A stretch of 64,000 bases of DNA from an uncultured Holophagaceae bacterium (lineage in GTDB: Bacteria; Acidobacteriota; Holophagae; Holophagales; Holophagaceae): contig CAIWKE010000021.1 in the NCBI GenBank assembly GCA_903913215.1, positions 1 to 64,000 of the forward strand, in the 5' to 3' direction. Every line of letters begins with the position of its first letter. Positions within the stretch are counted from its first letter, which is position 1. The position numbers were made by a program, and so were the translations under genes. The notes under the pieces were generated by a model. The model was not told the DNA's origin and searched no databases. It worked only from the letters and a program-made list of their open reading frames with translations. Shown piece by piece: positions 14,253-22,195 of the stretch.

Positions 14253-16482
14253 GGGCCACCTCCTCGCAGCGGGACAGCAGGCGGTCCGGGGTCATGGGCA
14301 CTTCGTCCAGGCGCAAAGGCCCCAGCGCATTTTCAAGCGCATTGGCGAGGGCCGGGGCGGGCCCGTCCATGGGCAGCTCGCCGATGCCCTTGGCACCGCC
14401 GGGACCGGCGTGGTGGGCGTTCTCCAGGAAGACCACGCGGATGCGGGGCAGGTCGGCGCTGGTGGGGATGATGTAGTTGGTCATCTGGTTGTTCACCATG
14501 CGGCCCTGCTTCATGGTGACCTCCTCCCAGAGGCCCCAGCCGATGCCCTGGGCCACGCCGCCCTCGATCTGGCCGGCGGCCAGGGTGGGGTTCACCACGC
14601 GGCCCACCTCCTGCACGGCCACGAAGTCTTCGACTCGCACCTCGTAGGTGTCCAGGTCTACGGCCACCTCGGCCGCGTAGGCGCCCCAGCTGTAGGTGGG
14701 ATAGGCGTCGCCCCGGTAGGTCTTGTCGTCCCAGCTGATGTTGGGGGGCCGGTGGTACTGGCCATAGCAGCGGAGCCTGCCCAGGTGGGCCACGGCCTTC
14801 TTCACGGCGGCCTGGAAGGCTTCGGCGGTGTAGGGCTCCTGCAGGAAGCCCTGCTGTACCAGACTCTGTTTGAAGCCGATGGCGGCGTCCTCGAGGATTC
14901 GGCCCACCATCATGGTGCTGCGGGAGGCCACCGTGGGGCCGCTGTTGGGCACATGGTCCGTGTCCACGCAGGCCACGTCCACCAGCTCATAAGGGAGGCC
15001 CAGGGCCTCGGCCACAATCTGGGCGAAGACGGTGTTCTTGCCCTGACCCATTTCTGTCGAGGCGGCCAGCACGGACACGGTGCCGTCAGACAGGCCCTCC
15101 ACACCGGCCACGGAGGCCACGTGGGACTCGCCATTGCCCGTGAAGCCGCAGCCATGCATGAAGACAGCCAAACCCAGGCCACGCTTGATGGGGCCGCTTT
15201 CCGTGTTGGTGATGGCGTGGGCCGCCCGGCGATCAGCGTAGTGGATTTCCGCGAGGGCGCGGTCCATGAGGCCTGGGAGGTCCAGGTCCTCGCGGATCAC
15301 CTGGCCCGTGGCCATGGTGTCGCCCATGTGGAGGAAGTTGCGTCGGCGCAGTTCCACGGCATCCAGGCCCAGCCTGCGGGCGCAGAGGTCCATGTGGCGC
15401 TCGATGGCGAAGAGGCTCTGGGGGGCGCCGAAGCCCCGGAAGGCGCCGGGGGGCGGCGTGTTGGTGGCCACGGCCCGGGCGTGGATGCGCACGTTCGGGC
15501 AGCGGTAGACGCCCCCCACATGCACGGCGCCCCGACTCAACACCACGGGCGAGAGAGTGGCATAGGCTCCGCCGTCCAGCACGAAATCCGCTTCCAGGGC
15601 CAGCAGGTGGCCCTCGGCGTCGAAGGCCGTGCGCAGGCGGGTGCGGGAGGGATGGCGCTTGGTGGTGCAGGCCAGGTCCTCCTCACGGTCGTAGATGAGG
15701 CGAACAGGCAGGCCGCTCTTCCAGCTGAGCAGGGCCGCGTGGCCCGCGTTCACCGAGGGGTAGTCCTCCTTGCCGCCGAAGGCGCCGCCCATCTCCATGG
15801 CCACCACCCGCACCCGCCCCTCGGGCAGGCCGAAAAGCTGTTTGAGGGCGCCGTGCACGTAGTAGGGGCACTGCAGGGAACCCCAGACCGAGACCCGGGT
15901 CTCCGCGCCGCGCTCCACCAGGGCCAGCATGGCGTTGGGCTCGAGATACATCTGCTCCTGGGCCCCGGTGCGGTACTCGCCCACGACGACATGGGCCGCC
16001 TGGGCCCAGATGGGGGCTGGATCGCCCTTCTCGATGCGGATCTCTTTGAGGAGGTTGTCCGTGCTGTAGATGACCTGCTCCAGGTCCAGGGAGGCCTGGA
16101 TGTCCAGGATGGCGGGCAGCTCGTCCACCACCAGGCGCACAGCTGCGCGGGCCCGCTCGGCCTCGGCCCGGTCGGAGTGGGCCAGCAGCAGAATGGGCTG
16201 CTCGGGATGGGTGATCTCCTCGCCCAGGCCCACCAGGAAGGGCTGGTCATCCACGACGGAGGCCACACGGTTGGTGCCGGGGATGTCCGCAGCGGTGACG
16301 ATCGTGAACTCGTCCCAGGCGATGCCTTCGCCGAACACAATCTCCCGCAGAATGCCTCGGGGCACCGAGGACCGCACGGTGACGCCGTGGAGGGCTCCGG
16401 GCATGAACTTGTCATCGGTGTAGATGGCCGTACCCAGGACCTTGGCGCGACCTTCCTTGCGGACTGAGTTGGCGCCGATCAT
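14245..16482 (-). CDS. Molybdenum hydroxylase Mo-binding subunit (second three-subunit enzyme)
   Basis: A 745-residue CoxL/XdhA-type catalytic subunit. The ATG at 16482 overlaps the upstream FeS gene stop (ATGA), which decides the start; an open frame continues upstream but is out-of-phase sequence over the FeS gene. Molybdopterin and substrate motifs: MGGAFGGKEDYPS, PGAFRGFGAPQ, STEMGQGKN and the catalytic glutamate in GAKGIGELP. It is clearly diverged from the XdhA at 17867-20194 and is closer in motif style to aldehyde/purine hydroxylases. Possible substrates include hypoxanthine, nicotinate-like rings or purine derivatives; I cannot decide between them. Confidence 0.85.
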   Translation of the reverse strand: MIGANSVRKEGRAKVLGTAIYTDDKFMPGALHGVTVRSSVPRGILREIVFGEGIAWDEFTIVTAADIPGTNRVASVVDDQPFLVGLGEEITHPEQPILLLAHSDRAEAERARAAVRLVVDELPAILDIQASLDLEQVIYSTDNLLKEIRIEKGDPAPIWAQAAHVVVGEYRTGAQEQMYLEPNAMLALVERGAETRVSVWGSLQCPYYVHGALKQLFGLPEGRVRVVAMEMGGAFGGKEDYPSVNAGHAALLSWKSGLPVRLIYDREEDLACTTKRHPSRTRLRTAFDAEGHLLALEADFVLDGGAYATLSPVVLSRGAVHVGGVYRCPNVRIHARAVATNTPPPGAFRGFGAPQSLFAIERHMDLCARRLGLDAVELRRRNFLHMGDTMATGQVIREDLDLPGLMDRALAEIHYADRRAAHAITNTESGPIKRGLGLAVFMHGCGFTGNGESHVASVAGVEGLSDGTVSVLAASTEMGQGKNTVFAQIVAEALGLPYELVDVACVDTDHVPNSGPTVASRSTMMVGRILEDAAIGFKQSLVQQGFLQEPYTAEAFQAAVKKAVAHLGRLRCYGQYHRPPNISWDDKTYRGDAYPTYSWGAYAAEVAVDLDTYEVRVEDFVAVQEVGRVVNPTLAAGQIEGGVAQGIGWGLWEEVTMKQGRMVNNQMTNYIIPTSADLPRIRVVFLENAHHAGPGGAKGIGELPMDGPAPALANALENALGPLRLDEVPMTPDRLLSRCEEVAHG

Positions 16483-17003
16483 GAGGCGGGGCCTTCGTTC
16501 GAGGCCTCGGCAGCTTCGCGCAGGGCGCGCTCGGCGGCGTCCACGATCTTCTGGTAGCCCGTGCAGCGGCAGAGGTGGCCGGACAGCTCGCGGCGGACCT
16601 CGTCGTGGCTGAAGCTGCGGCCGCTTTCGACCATGGCCGTGGTGGAGAGCACCAGGCCCGGAGTGCAGAAGCCGCACTGGATGGCACCCTCATCCACGAA
16701 GGCCTCCTGCACCGGAGAAAGCACGCCGTTGCTGGCCACGCCCTCGATGGTGGTGATGGTCTTCCCGTGGGCCCAGGCCGCCAGGTAGATGCAGGAATTG
16801 GTGGGCACGCCGTCGATGAGCACCGTGCAGGCGCCGCACTCGCCCACGGAGCAGCCCTGCTTCACACCCGTGAACTGGAGGCGGTCGCGGAGCACATCCA
16901 GGAGGGACTCCCGGATATCGATCTCGATCTCCACGGCCCGGCCGTTGACGGTCATGGCCAACCGCTTCTTGGCCAACACACCCGCACTATTTTTCGTCAG
17001 CAC
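16479..17003 (-). CDS. xdhC: Xanthine dehydrogenase [2Fe-2S] subunit
   Basis: A 174-residue iron-sulfur subunit close to E. coli XdhC: QGCSVGECGACTVLIDG, NSCIYLAAWAHGK, IQCGFCTPGLVLSTTAM and HLCRCTGYQKIV. It carries both [2Fe-2S] clusters. It overlaps xdhB upstream (16987-17003) and the next Mo subunit downstream (ATGA), so it links two hydroxylase operons into one translationally coupled unit. The first 17 residues precede the conserved domain and the real start could be the ATG at codon 17 (position 16955). Confidence 0.88.
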   Translation of the reverse strand: MLTKNSAGVLAKKRLAMTVNGRAVEIEIDIRESLLDVLRDRLQFTGVKQGCSVGECGACTVLIDGVPTNSCIYLAAWAHGKTITTIEGVASNGVLSPVQEAFVDEGAIQCGFCTPGLVLSTTAMVESGRSFSHDEVRRELSGHLCRCTGYQKIVDAAERALREAAEASNEGPAS

Positions 17004-17874
17004 AGCAACCTCCCGCCCGCTTCACAGCTTCGGCCACAGCGCGCTGGGCCAGCACTTCGATGAGATGTTCCCGGTATTCCTTGGAAGCGCGCCAGGAGGA
17101 GCGTGCCTTGGCAGGCTTCAGGGCCAGCCGGGCGATCTCCTGCACGGTCTCCAGGGTGACTTCACGGCCCTGGGCATAGGCCTCGGCCTCGAAGCAGCGC
17201 ACGGGCACCGGGGCCGCCACGCCCAGGCCGATGCGCAGCTCCTGGAAGCAGTTGTCCTTGATTCGGCAAAGGGCCGCCACGCCCAGCGTGGCGATGTCCA
17301 TGGCCTTGCGGGGGGCGAACTTGATGTAGTGGCCGCCCATGCCCTCGTAGCCCTCGCGGGGGATGAGGATGGCCACCAGCAGCTCGCCGGGCAGCAGGTT
17401 CACCTTGCCGGGGCCCGCGTAGAAGTCCTTCATGGGGATGATGCGCTCGGAGTCCAGTGTCTGCAGCTTGAGGAGGGCGTCCAGGGCGAACAGCGTGGAG
17501 GCGCTATCGGCCGAAACGGCACCGTTGCAGAGGTTCCCGCCGATGGTGGCCACGTTGCGCACCTGGGGGCCGCCCATGGACACGGCGGCTTCGCCGAGGA
17601 TGGGCACCAGCTTTTGGATCAGCTCGCTCTGGAAGATCTGTGCGAAGGGGGCCATGGCGCCCACTGAGAGGGTGCCGTCGCCCAGTAACTGGATCTCCTC
17701 CAGCTCATGGAGGTTTCGCAGGCTCAGCAGACCGGCACCGGCCAGGCCCCCATGCTGCATGCGGATGAGCACGTCCGTGCCCCCGGCGATGACCTTGAGG
17801 CCGGGGTCGGCGTTGAAGATCCGCTTGGCCTCCAGCAGGGTCTCGGGCTCGTGGAGTTCGCAGATGTCAAACAT
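16987..17874 (-). CDS. xdhB: Xanthine dehydrogenase FAD-binding subunit
   Basis: A 295-residue FAD subunit matching E. coli XdhB: KVIAGGTDVLIRMQH, GPQVRNVATIGGNLCNGAVSADSAS, FYAGPGKVNL and the C-terminal RSSWRASKEYREHLIE. The ATG at 17874 with AAGGAG eight bases upstream is preferred over a GTG three codons earlier, which lies within the ribosome-binding region. It overlaps xdhA by 8 bases and xdhC by 17. It hands electrons from the FeS subunit to NAD+. Confidence 0.9.
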   Translation of the reverse strand: MFDICELHEPETLLEAKRIFNADPGLKVIAGGTDVLIRMQHGGLAGAGLLSLRNLHELEEIQLLGDGTLSVGAMAPFAQIFQSELIQKLVPILGEAAVSMGGPQVRNVATIGGNLCNGAVSADSASTLFALDALLKLQTLDSERIIPMKDFYAGPGKVNLLPGELLVAILIPREGYEGMGGHYIKFAPRKAMDIATLGVAALCRIKDNCFQELRIGLGVAAPVPVRCFEAEAYAQGREVTLETVQEIARLALKPAKARSSWRASKEYREHLIEVLAQRAVAEAVKRAGGCCADEK

Positions 17875-20194
17875 GCTGCACACTCCTTTCCGCTTGGCGG
17901 TCGGGGATCAGGCCCACCTCCCGGAACTTCTCGAAGACCACCTGCGGATAGAGGGGGATCTTGTGGAAGGCCACGCCCGTGGCGTCCAGCACGGCGTTGC
18001 GCACGGCGGGGGCGGGGGAGATGACGGGGCACTCGCCCAGGGACTTGGAGCCGAAGGTGCCCGCCGCATCGAAAGTTTCCACGAAGGCGGCGTTGATGGT
18101 TGGGGTGTCCAGGATGGTGGGCAGTTTGTAGTCCAGCAGGTTGGGGTTGAGAGGCTTGCCGGTGACGGGATCAAAGAGCATCTGCTCCAGCAGGGCGGCC
18201 CCCAGGGACATGCTGACGCCGCCATGGACCTGGCCCTCGGCCAGCTTGGGGTTGATGATGGTGCCGGAGTCGTGGATGTTCCAGAGCTCCAGGACCTCCA
18301 CCCGACCGGTCTCCAGGTCCACTTCCACCTCCACGAAGGTGGCGCCGTAGGACATGGCGTTGATGCGCACGTTGGCGGAGGTGTCGCTGGTGATGGGGGC
18401 GGCCAGGATGCGGTCGTAGTAGGAGTCCATGGCCACGTCTGCCAGGCTGCAGATGACGCGACCCAGGCTGGTCTCCACAATCTGGCGATCGCGGATGTCC
18501 ATCTCGGCCGGGCTCAGGCCCGAGCGACGGGCGGCCACGGCCAGCACCTTCTCGCGCACTTCGAGGGCGGCCTTGCGCACGGCGATACCCGTCACGAAGG
18601 TCTGGCGGGAGGCGTAGGCCCCAGAGTCGAAGGGGGTGATGTCGGTGTCCTGCGTGGTCACCACATGCACCATGTCTGCGGGCAGACCCAGGGTCTCTGC
18701 GGTGATCTGCCCGAAGACAGTGTCGCTGCCCTGGCCGATTTCCGTGGCCCCCACCTGGAGGGTGACGGAGCCGTCCTGGTTCATGACGATGCGGGCTCCT
18801 GCCAGCTCCAGGGCCACGGGGTGGGTGCCCGAGGCGTAAGCGAAGGCGGCCATGCCCAGACCCCGGCGCCGGGGGCCGGTCTGGCCCTTGTGGGCTTTCC
18901 GCTTCTCGTCCCAGCGGATGAGCTCCAGGCCCTTCTCCAGGCACTGGGGTACGCCGAAGGAGCGCACCACGTTCTTGCTGAGTGGGTCCATGTGGCCCAC
19001 GGTGATGAGGTTCTTCTGGCGCAGGGCCACGGGATCCAGGTTCATCTCCCGGGCGATGTCGTCCAGGTGGCTCTCCAAAGCAAAGAAGATCTGGGGCGTG
19101 CCGTAGCCGCGCATGGCGCCTGCCACCGGCAGGTTGGTGTAGACGGTTTTGGGCTCGTACTTGATGGACCTGAAGTTGTACAGAGGCCGGAACTTCCCGC
19201 CCGCAGACATGGCGATGGAGTGGCCGTGGGAGGCGTAGGCGCCAGTATTGCTCAGCACCTGCATATGGATGCCCTGGAGCACACCCTCGTTGGACACGGC
19301 GGTCTTGAGGTGGAGTTTCATGCCGTGGCGGGTGCGGGTGTCGATGAAGACCTCCTCGCGGGTCATGCAGTAGCGGACGGGGCGCCCGCCCGCCGCCAAG
19401 CTCATGGCCGCGGTCAGGGGTTCCACCACCACGTCCTGCTTGTTGCCGAAGCCACCGCCGATGAAGGGCTTGATGACCTTCACTCGGCCCCAGGAGAGGC
19501 CAAGGGCCTGGGCCACGATGCGCCGCACGATGTGGGGGATCTGCGTGGAGGAGTTCACCACCACGCGACCGTCCGAATCCACAAAGGCAAAGGCGCTCAT
19601 GGACTCGATGTGGCAGTGCTGGACGATGCTGGTCTCGTAGTCGCCCTCGATGATGCGGTCCGCGGCCTCGAAGTCCTTTTCCACATCGCCGAAGGACACG
19701 CCGAAGGAGCTGACGATGTTGCCGGGGCGGTTCTCGTGCAGGACCGGGGCGCCCTCGGCCATGGCGTCTTCCGCCGTCAGCACGTGGGGCAGCACCTCGT
19801 ATTCGACCTCAATGAGGTGCAGGGCCTTCTCCGCCGTGAGGAGATCCTCGGCCACCACCGCCGCGATGGCGTCACCCACGAAGCGGGCCTTGTCTGTGAG
19901 GATGAGGCGGTCCTCCACGTCCCGGTGCCCCGGATCCAGGGACCAGGGATGGCCGGCCGTGGCGAATTTGATGGTGGGCAGGTCGGCGGGCGTGATCACC
20001 GCCACCACGCCGGGCAGGGCCTTGGCCTTGGTGGCGTCAATGCGGAGCACCTTGGCATGGGCATGGGGGCTGCGGAGCACCTTGCCCACGAGCATGTCCC
20101 GCTCGAAGAAGTCATCGGTGTACTGGGCGCGCCCAGTCACCTTGGCGACGGCATCCAGTCTCTGGGTACTTTTCCCTACGACCTTGTGGTCCAT
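17867..20194 (-). CDS. xdhA: Xanthine dehydrogenase Mo-binding subunit
   Basis: A 775-residue catalytic subunit strongly resembling E. coli XdhA along its length: LDAVAKVTGRAQYTDDF, SSTQIPHIVRRIVAQAL, KPFIGGGFGNKQDV, NTGAYASHGHSIA, AGAMRGYGTPQ, GATEIGQGSDTVF, TPFDSGAYASRQ, and SLGECPVISPAPA with the catalytic glutamate. The start at 20194 has GGAGG seven bases upstream; upstream in-frame ATG-like codons lack one. It hydroxylates hypoxanthine/xanthine with a molybdopterin cofactor. It leads a six-gene run down to 12916 and has its own AT-rich promoter region. Confidence 0.92.
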   Translation of the reverse strand: MDHKVVGKSTQRLDAVAKVTGRAQYTDDFFERDMLVGKVLRSPHAHAKVLRIDATKAKALPGVVAVITPADLPTIKFATAGHPWSLDPGHRDVEDRLILTDKARFVGDAIAAVVAEDLLTAEKALHLIEVEYEVLPHVLTAEDAMAEGAPVLHENRPGNIVSSFGVSFGDVEKDFEAADRIIEGDYETSIVQHCHIESMSAFAFVDSDGRVVVNSSTQIPHIVRRIVAQALGLSWGRVKVIKPFIGGGFGNKQDVVVEPLTAAMSLAAGGRPVRYCMTREEVFIDTRTRHGMKLHLKTAVSNEGVLQGIHMQVLSNTGAYASHGHSIAMSAGGKFRPLYNFRSIKYEPKTVYTNLPVAGAMRGYGTPQIFFALESHLDDIAREMNLDPVALRQKNLITVGHMDPLSKNVVRSFGVPQCLEKGLELIRWDEKRKAHKGQTGPRRRGLGMAAFAYASGTHPVALELAGARIVMNQDGSVTLQVGATEIGQGSDTVFGQITAETLGLPADMVHVVTTQDTDITPFDSGAYASRQTFVTGIAVRKAALEVREKVLAVAARRSGLSPAEMDIRDRQIVETSLGRVICSLADVAMDSYYDRILAAPITSDTSANVRINAMSYGATFVEVEVDLETGRVEVLELWNIHDSGTIINPKLAEGQVHGGVSMSLGAALLEQMLFDPVTGKPLNPNLLDYKLPTILDTPTINAAFVETFDAAGTFGSKSLGECPVISPAPAVRNAVLDATGVAFHKIPLYPQVVFEKFREVGLIPDRQAERSVQHV

Positions 20195-20318
20195 TCGGCA
20201 CCTCCGAGGGAGGCGGGAAACCCACACCCGCCGCACCTGAAAGTATGGAATGGGGGGGAAGAAATGGTAAAAAAATTACCTCGGGCAGGTCACAATTTTC
20301 ATTAATCCACAGGACTTG
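20195..20318 (-). promoter_or_regulatory. xdhA upstream region with candidate promoter and palindrome
   Basis: An AT-rich gap between yedF and xdhA. On the minus strand TTTACC (20266-20271) and CATACT (20242-20247), 18 bases apart, could be -35 and -10 elements. A perfect inverted repeat GGTAA-AAAAA-TTACC (20266-20280) overlaps that -35 and is a natural operator candidate. The xdh operon may thus be controlled separately from the selenium genes upstream. Confidence 0.4.
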
Positions 20319-20942
20319 CTAGCCGATGCTGAGCGAAGACCCCTCCAACAGGTGCCCGGCGATCTCGTACATGTTCGTGATGCCGCCCACGGCCAGGCTG
20401 CTGGTCAGCTTGAAAAACTCCAGGCAGGTGCCGCAGGCCAGCACCTCCACGCCCCGGGCCTCCAGCTTTTTCAGGTTGGCCAGGGACTCGGAGCCCTCCA
20501 CCGCCAGCCGCACACCACTGTTCATGAGCAGCAGGCGCTTTGGCACCTGGTCAGCCTCGGTGAGCGTGTAGAGGAACCCCCGCATGAGCAGGCGGGCCAG
20601 ATCCGGGTCGCCCTGGCCGATGCCGTCGCTGCTGAGGAGCAGCACCGCCGTGCCGCTGGGGACCTGGGGCGCCGCATTTGGTGCTGGAGCCACCGCGGGC
20701 TGGGTGCCGCCGGTGGCCGGAGGCGTGAAGCTGAGCCGGGTCTGGGTGCCCTCGCCGGGTTGCTCTTCCACCTGGCACTTGGCGTAGGCGCCGAACTTCA
20801 GGAGGTTCTCCCGGGAGGCGGGGTCGTCCACCAGGATGTCCAGGCGCCCGAAGCCCCCCTCGGCCAGGGCCTTACGGGCCAGGATCACCGGCTGGGGGCA
20901 GGGCAAACCCCGGGCGTCCAGGTCTCTAACGATGAGGTTCAT
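20319..20942 (-). CDS. yedF: YedF, TusA/DsrE-type selenium metabolism protein
   Basis: A 207-residue two-domain protein. The start at 20942 follows GGAGGAGCT. Residues 1-75 are a TusA-like fold with the acceptor C14 in ARGLPCPQPVI; a proline/alanine-rich linker follows; residues about 115-207 are a DsrE-like domain with the CGTC motif near residue 170. This arrangement is the 'sulfurtransferase-like selenium metabolism protein YedF' seen with selD and selenium-dependent hydroxylase genes. It probably carries or channels persulfide or perselenide from the desulfurase. It is the last gene of the coupled eight-gene block and overlaps the DUF3343 gene by 17 bases. Confidence 0.87.
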   Translation of the reverse strand: MNLIVRDLDARGLPCPQPVILARKALAEGGFGRLDILVDDPASRENLLKFGAYAKCQVEEQPGEGTQTRLSFTPPATGGTQPAVAPAPNAAPQVPSGTAVLLLSSDGIGQGDPDLARLLMRGFLYTLTEADQVPKRLLLMNSGVRLAVEGSESLANLKKLEARGVEVLACGTCLEFFKLTSSLAVGGITNMYEIAGHLLEGSSLSIG

Positions 20943-21174
20943 AGCTCCTCCGATGTTGGCCCGGCGGGGGTTCCAGCACTCGCCAAAGTCCCTCCGCACC
21001 GCTCTTCCGCAGCGAGATGCCCTCGTCCTGCACTTCGACCAGGAGGCAGAAGCCGCAGGTACTGCGCACGCTGCGGGGGACCGGGATGAGTTCCACGCTG
21101 AGGCCCGTGGCCTTGAGCTGCTGCTCCGCTCGCAGGGCCGCGTGGCTGGAGGGGTAGGTAGCCAGGAGCAGCAT
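20926..21174 (-). CDS. DUF3343 putative Se/S carrier-like protein
   Basis: An 82-residue protein of the DUF3343 type: an alpha/beta N-terminus (LLLATYPSSHAALRAEQQLK), then LIPVPRSVRSTCGFCLLVE with two cysteines in CGFC that suit thiol or selenol chemistry. Proteins of this kind recur next to yedF, selD and the selenium-associated cysteine desulfurase, which is exactly the arrangement here. A carrier role is assumed, not proven. The start is one base from the selD stop codon and the end overlaps yedF. Confidence 0.8.
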   Translation of the reverse strand: MLLLATYPSSHAALRAEQQLKATGLSVELIPVPRSVRSTCGFCLLVEVQDEGISLRKSGAEGLWRVLEPPPGQHRRSYEPHR

Positions 21175-21175
21175 C

Positions 21176-22195
21176 CTAGACGATCCTCACCAGCCCAGCG
21201 GGGCCACCGGTCTCGCCGATGAAGGAGGCAGGCACGCCTGCCTCCTTCATCGCGAGCAGGGCCGCCTCAGCCTCAGAGTCAGGCAGGGCCACCAGCAGCC
21301 CCCCGGAAGTCTGGGGATCGAAGAGCAGGTCCAGGGCCGAGGCCGAGGTGTTGCCCGTGAGGAAGCGGAGCCGTCCCTCGCGGTTGCGGTAGGTGCCTTC
21401 GGGGATGAGGCCCATGGCGGCGTAGCTCTCCACATCCGGCAGCAGAGGGATGAGGTCCAGCTGGAGGCTGAGGCCGCAGTGTTCGCCGCTCACCATTTCC
21501 GCTGCGTGGCCCGCCAGGCCGAAGCCCGTTACATCCGTGCAGGCCATGGGGTGGAAGCGGGCGAGCACCTCGGCGGCGGCCTTGTTGAGGGTGGCCATGG
21601 AGTGCTCCGCCGCGGCCTGGGCCTCGGGCGAGGCACACTGGGCCCGCAGCGCCATGTTCACCAGGCCTGTGCCGATGGGCTTCGTGAGTAGCAGGCGGCC
21701 CCCCGGCAGGAGCGTGTTGTTCCGCCAGGCCCGTTCCGGGTCCACCAGGCCAGTAACTGCATAGCCCAGCTTGGGCTCGGGATCTTCGATGCTGTGTCCG
21801 CCCAGGAGGGCGCAGCCCGCTTCCACCAGGGCCTCCAGGCCTCCGGCCAGCATGGCCTTGAGGGGCTCCAGGCCCAGGGCCTTGAGGGGATGGCAGACCA
21901 GGGCCAGGGCCGTGATGGGCCGGGCCCCCATGGCGTAGAGGTCCGAAAGGGCGTTGGCAGCAGCGATGCGGCCGAAGAGGTGTGGATCATCAACGATGGG
22001 CGGGAAGAAGTCCACGGTCTGCACCAGGGCGAGGTGGGGGCCCAGCCGGAAGAGGCCCGCGTCCTCACTGCCGGAGAAGTCCGCGAGCAGCTCCGGGTAG
22101 GCGGGCTGCACCAGGCCGCAGAGGGCCTGTTCCAGCACGCCCGGGCCCAGCTTGGCGCCGCAGCCGGAGAAGCGGGTGTGGTCCGTGAGCTTCAC
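21176..22195 (-). CDS. selD: Selenide, water dikinase
   Basis: A 339-residue SelD, which makes selenophosphate from selenide and ATP. The active-site Cys is C12 in FSGCGAKLGP with K15; no selenocysteine codon is used. The metal-binding DFFPPIVDDP segment, ANALSDLYAMGARP and the C-terminal DPQTSGGLLVALP motif are present. It overlaps the cysteine desulfurase gene by ATGA. No selA, selB or tRNA-Sec is in the window, so here selenophosphate most likely serves selenium insertion into the molybdenum hydroxylases, though other uses elsewhere in the genome are possible. A striking palindrome lies in the 3' part of the gene. Confidence 0.93.
   Translation of the reverse strand: MKLTDHTRFSGCGAKLGPGVLEQALCGLVQPAYPELLADFSGSEDAGLFRLGPHLALVQTVDFFPPIVDDPHLFGRIAAANALSDLYAMGARPITALALVCHPLKALGLEPLKAMLAGGLEALVEAGCALLGGHSIEDPEPKLGYAVTGLVDPERAWRNNTLLPGGRLLLTKPIGTGLVNMALRAQCASPEAQAAAEHSMATLNKAAAEVLARFHPMACTDVTGFGLAGHAAEMVSGEHCGLSLQLDLIPLLPDVESYAAMGLIPEGTYRNREGRLRFLTGNTSASALDLLFDPQTSGGLLVALPDSEAEAALLAMKEAGVPASFIGETGGPAGLVRIV
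21217..21252. repeat. Perfect 17-bp inverted repeat inside selD
   Basis: CGATGAAGGAGGCAGGC (21217-21233), two bases, then its exact complement (21236-21252). It encodes AMKEAGVPASFIGE near the SelD C-terminus and ends 38 bases before the stop region. In mRNA it would fold into a 16-17 bp hairpin holding both an AAGGAGG-like and a CCTCCTT-like strand. Confidence 0.9.

Noticed and set aside
17432-20305. A 957-codon open frame on the plus strand opposite xdhA and xdhB, and similar long antisense frames at 13834-16467, 4094-6313 and 232-1905
   Set aside because: High GC with biased third positions creates long antisense frames; their translations are low-complexity (Gly, His, Ala-rich) with no motifs, while the minus strand holds full families.
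21176-22195. Selenocysteine in SelD or in the molybdenum hydroxylases
   Set aside because: The SelD active-site residue is an ordinary Cys codon and no in-frame TGA is needed to complete any hydroxylase; selenium here would be a cofactor ligand.
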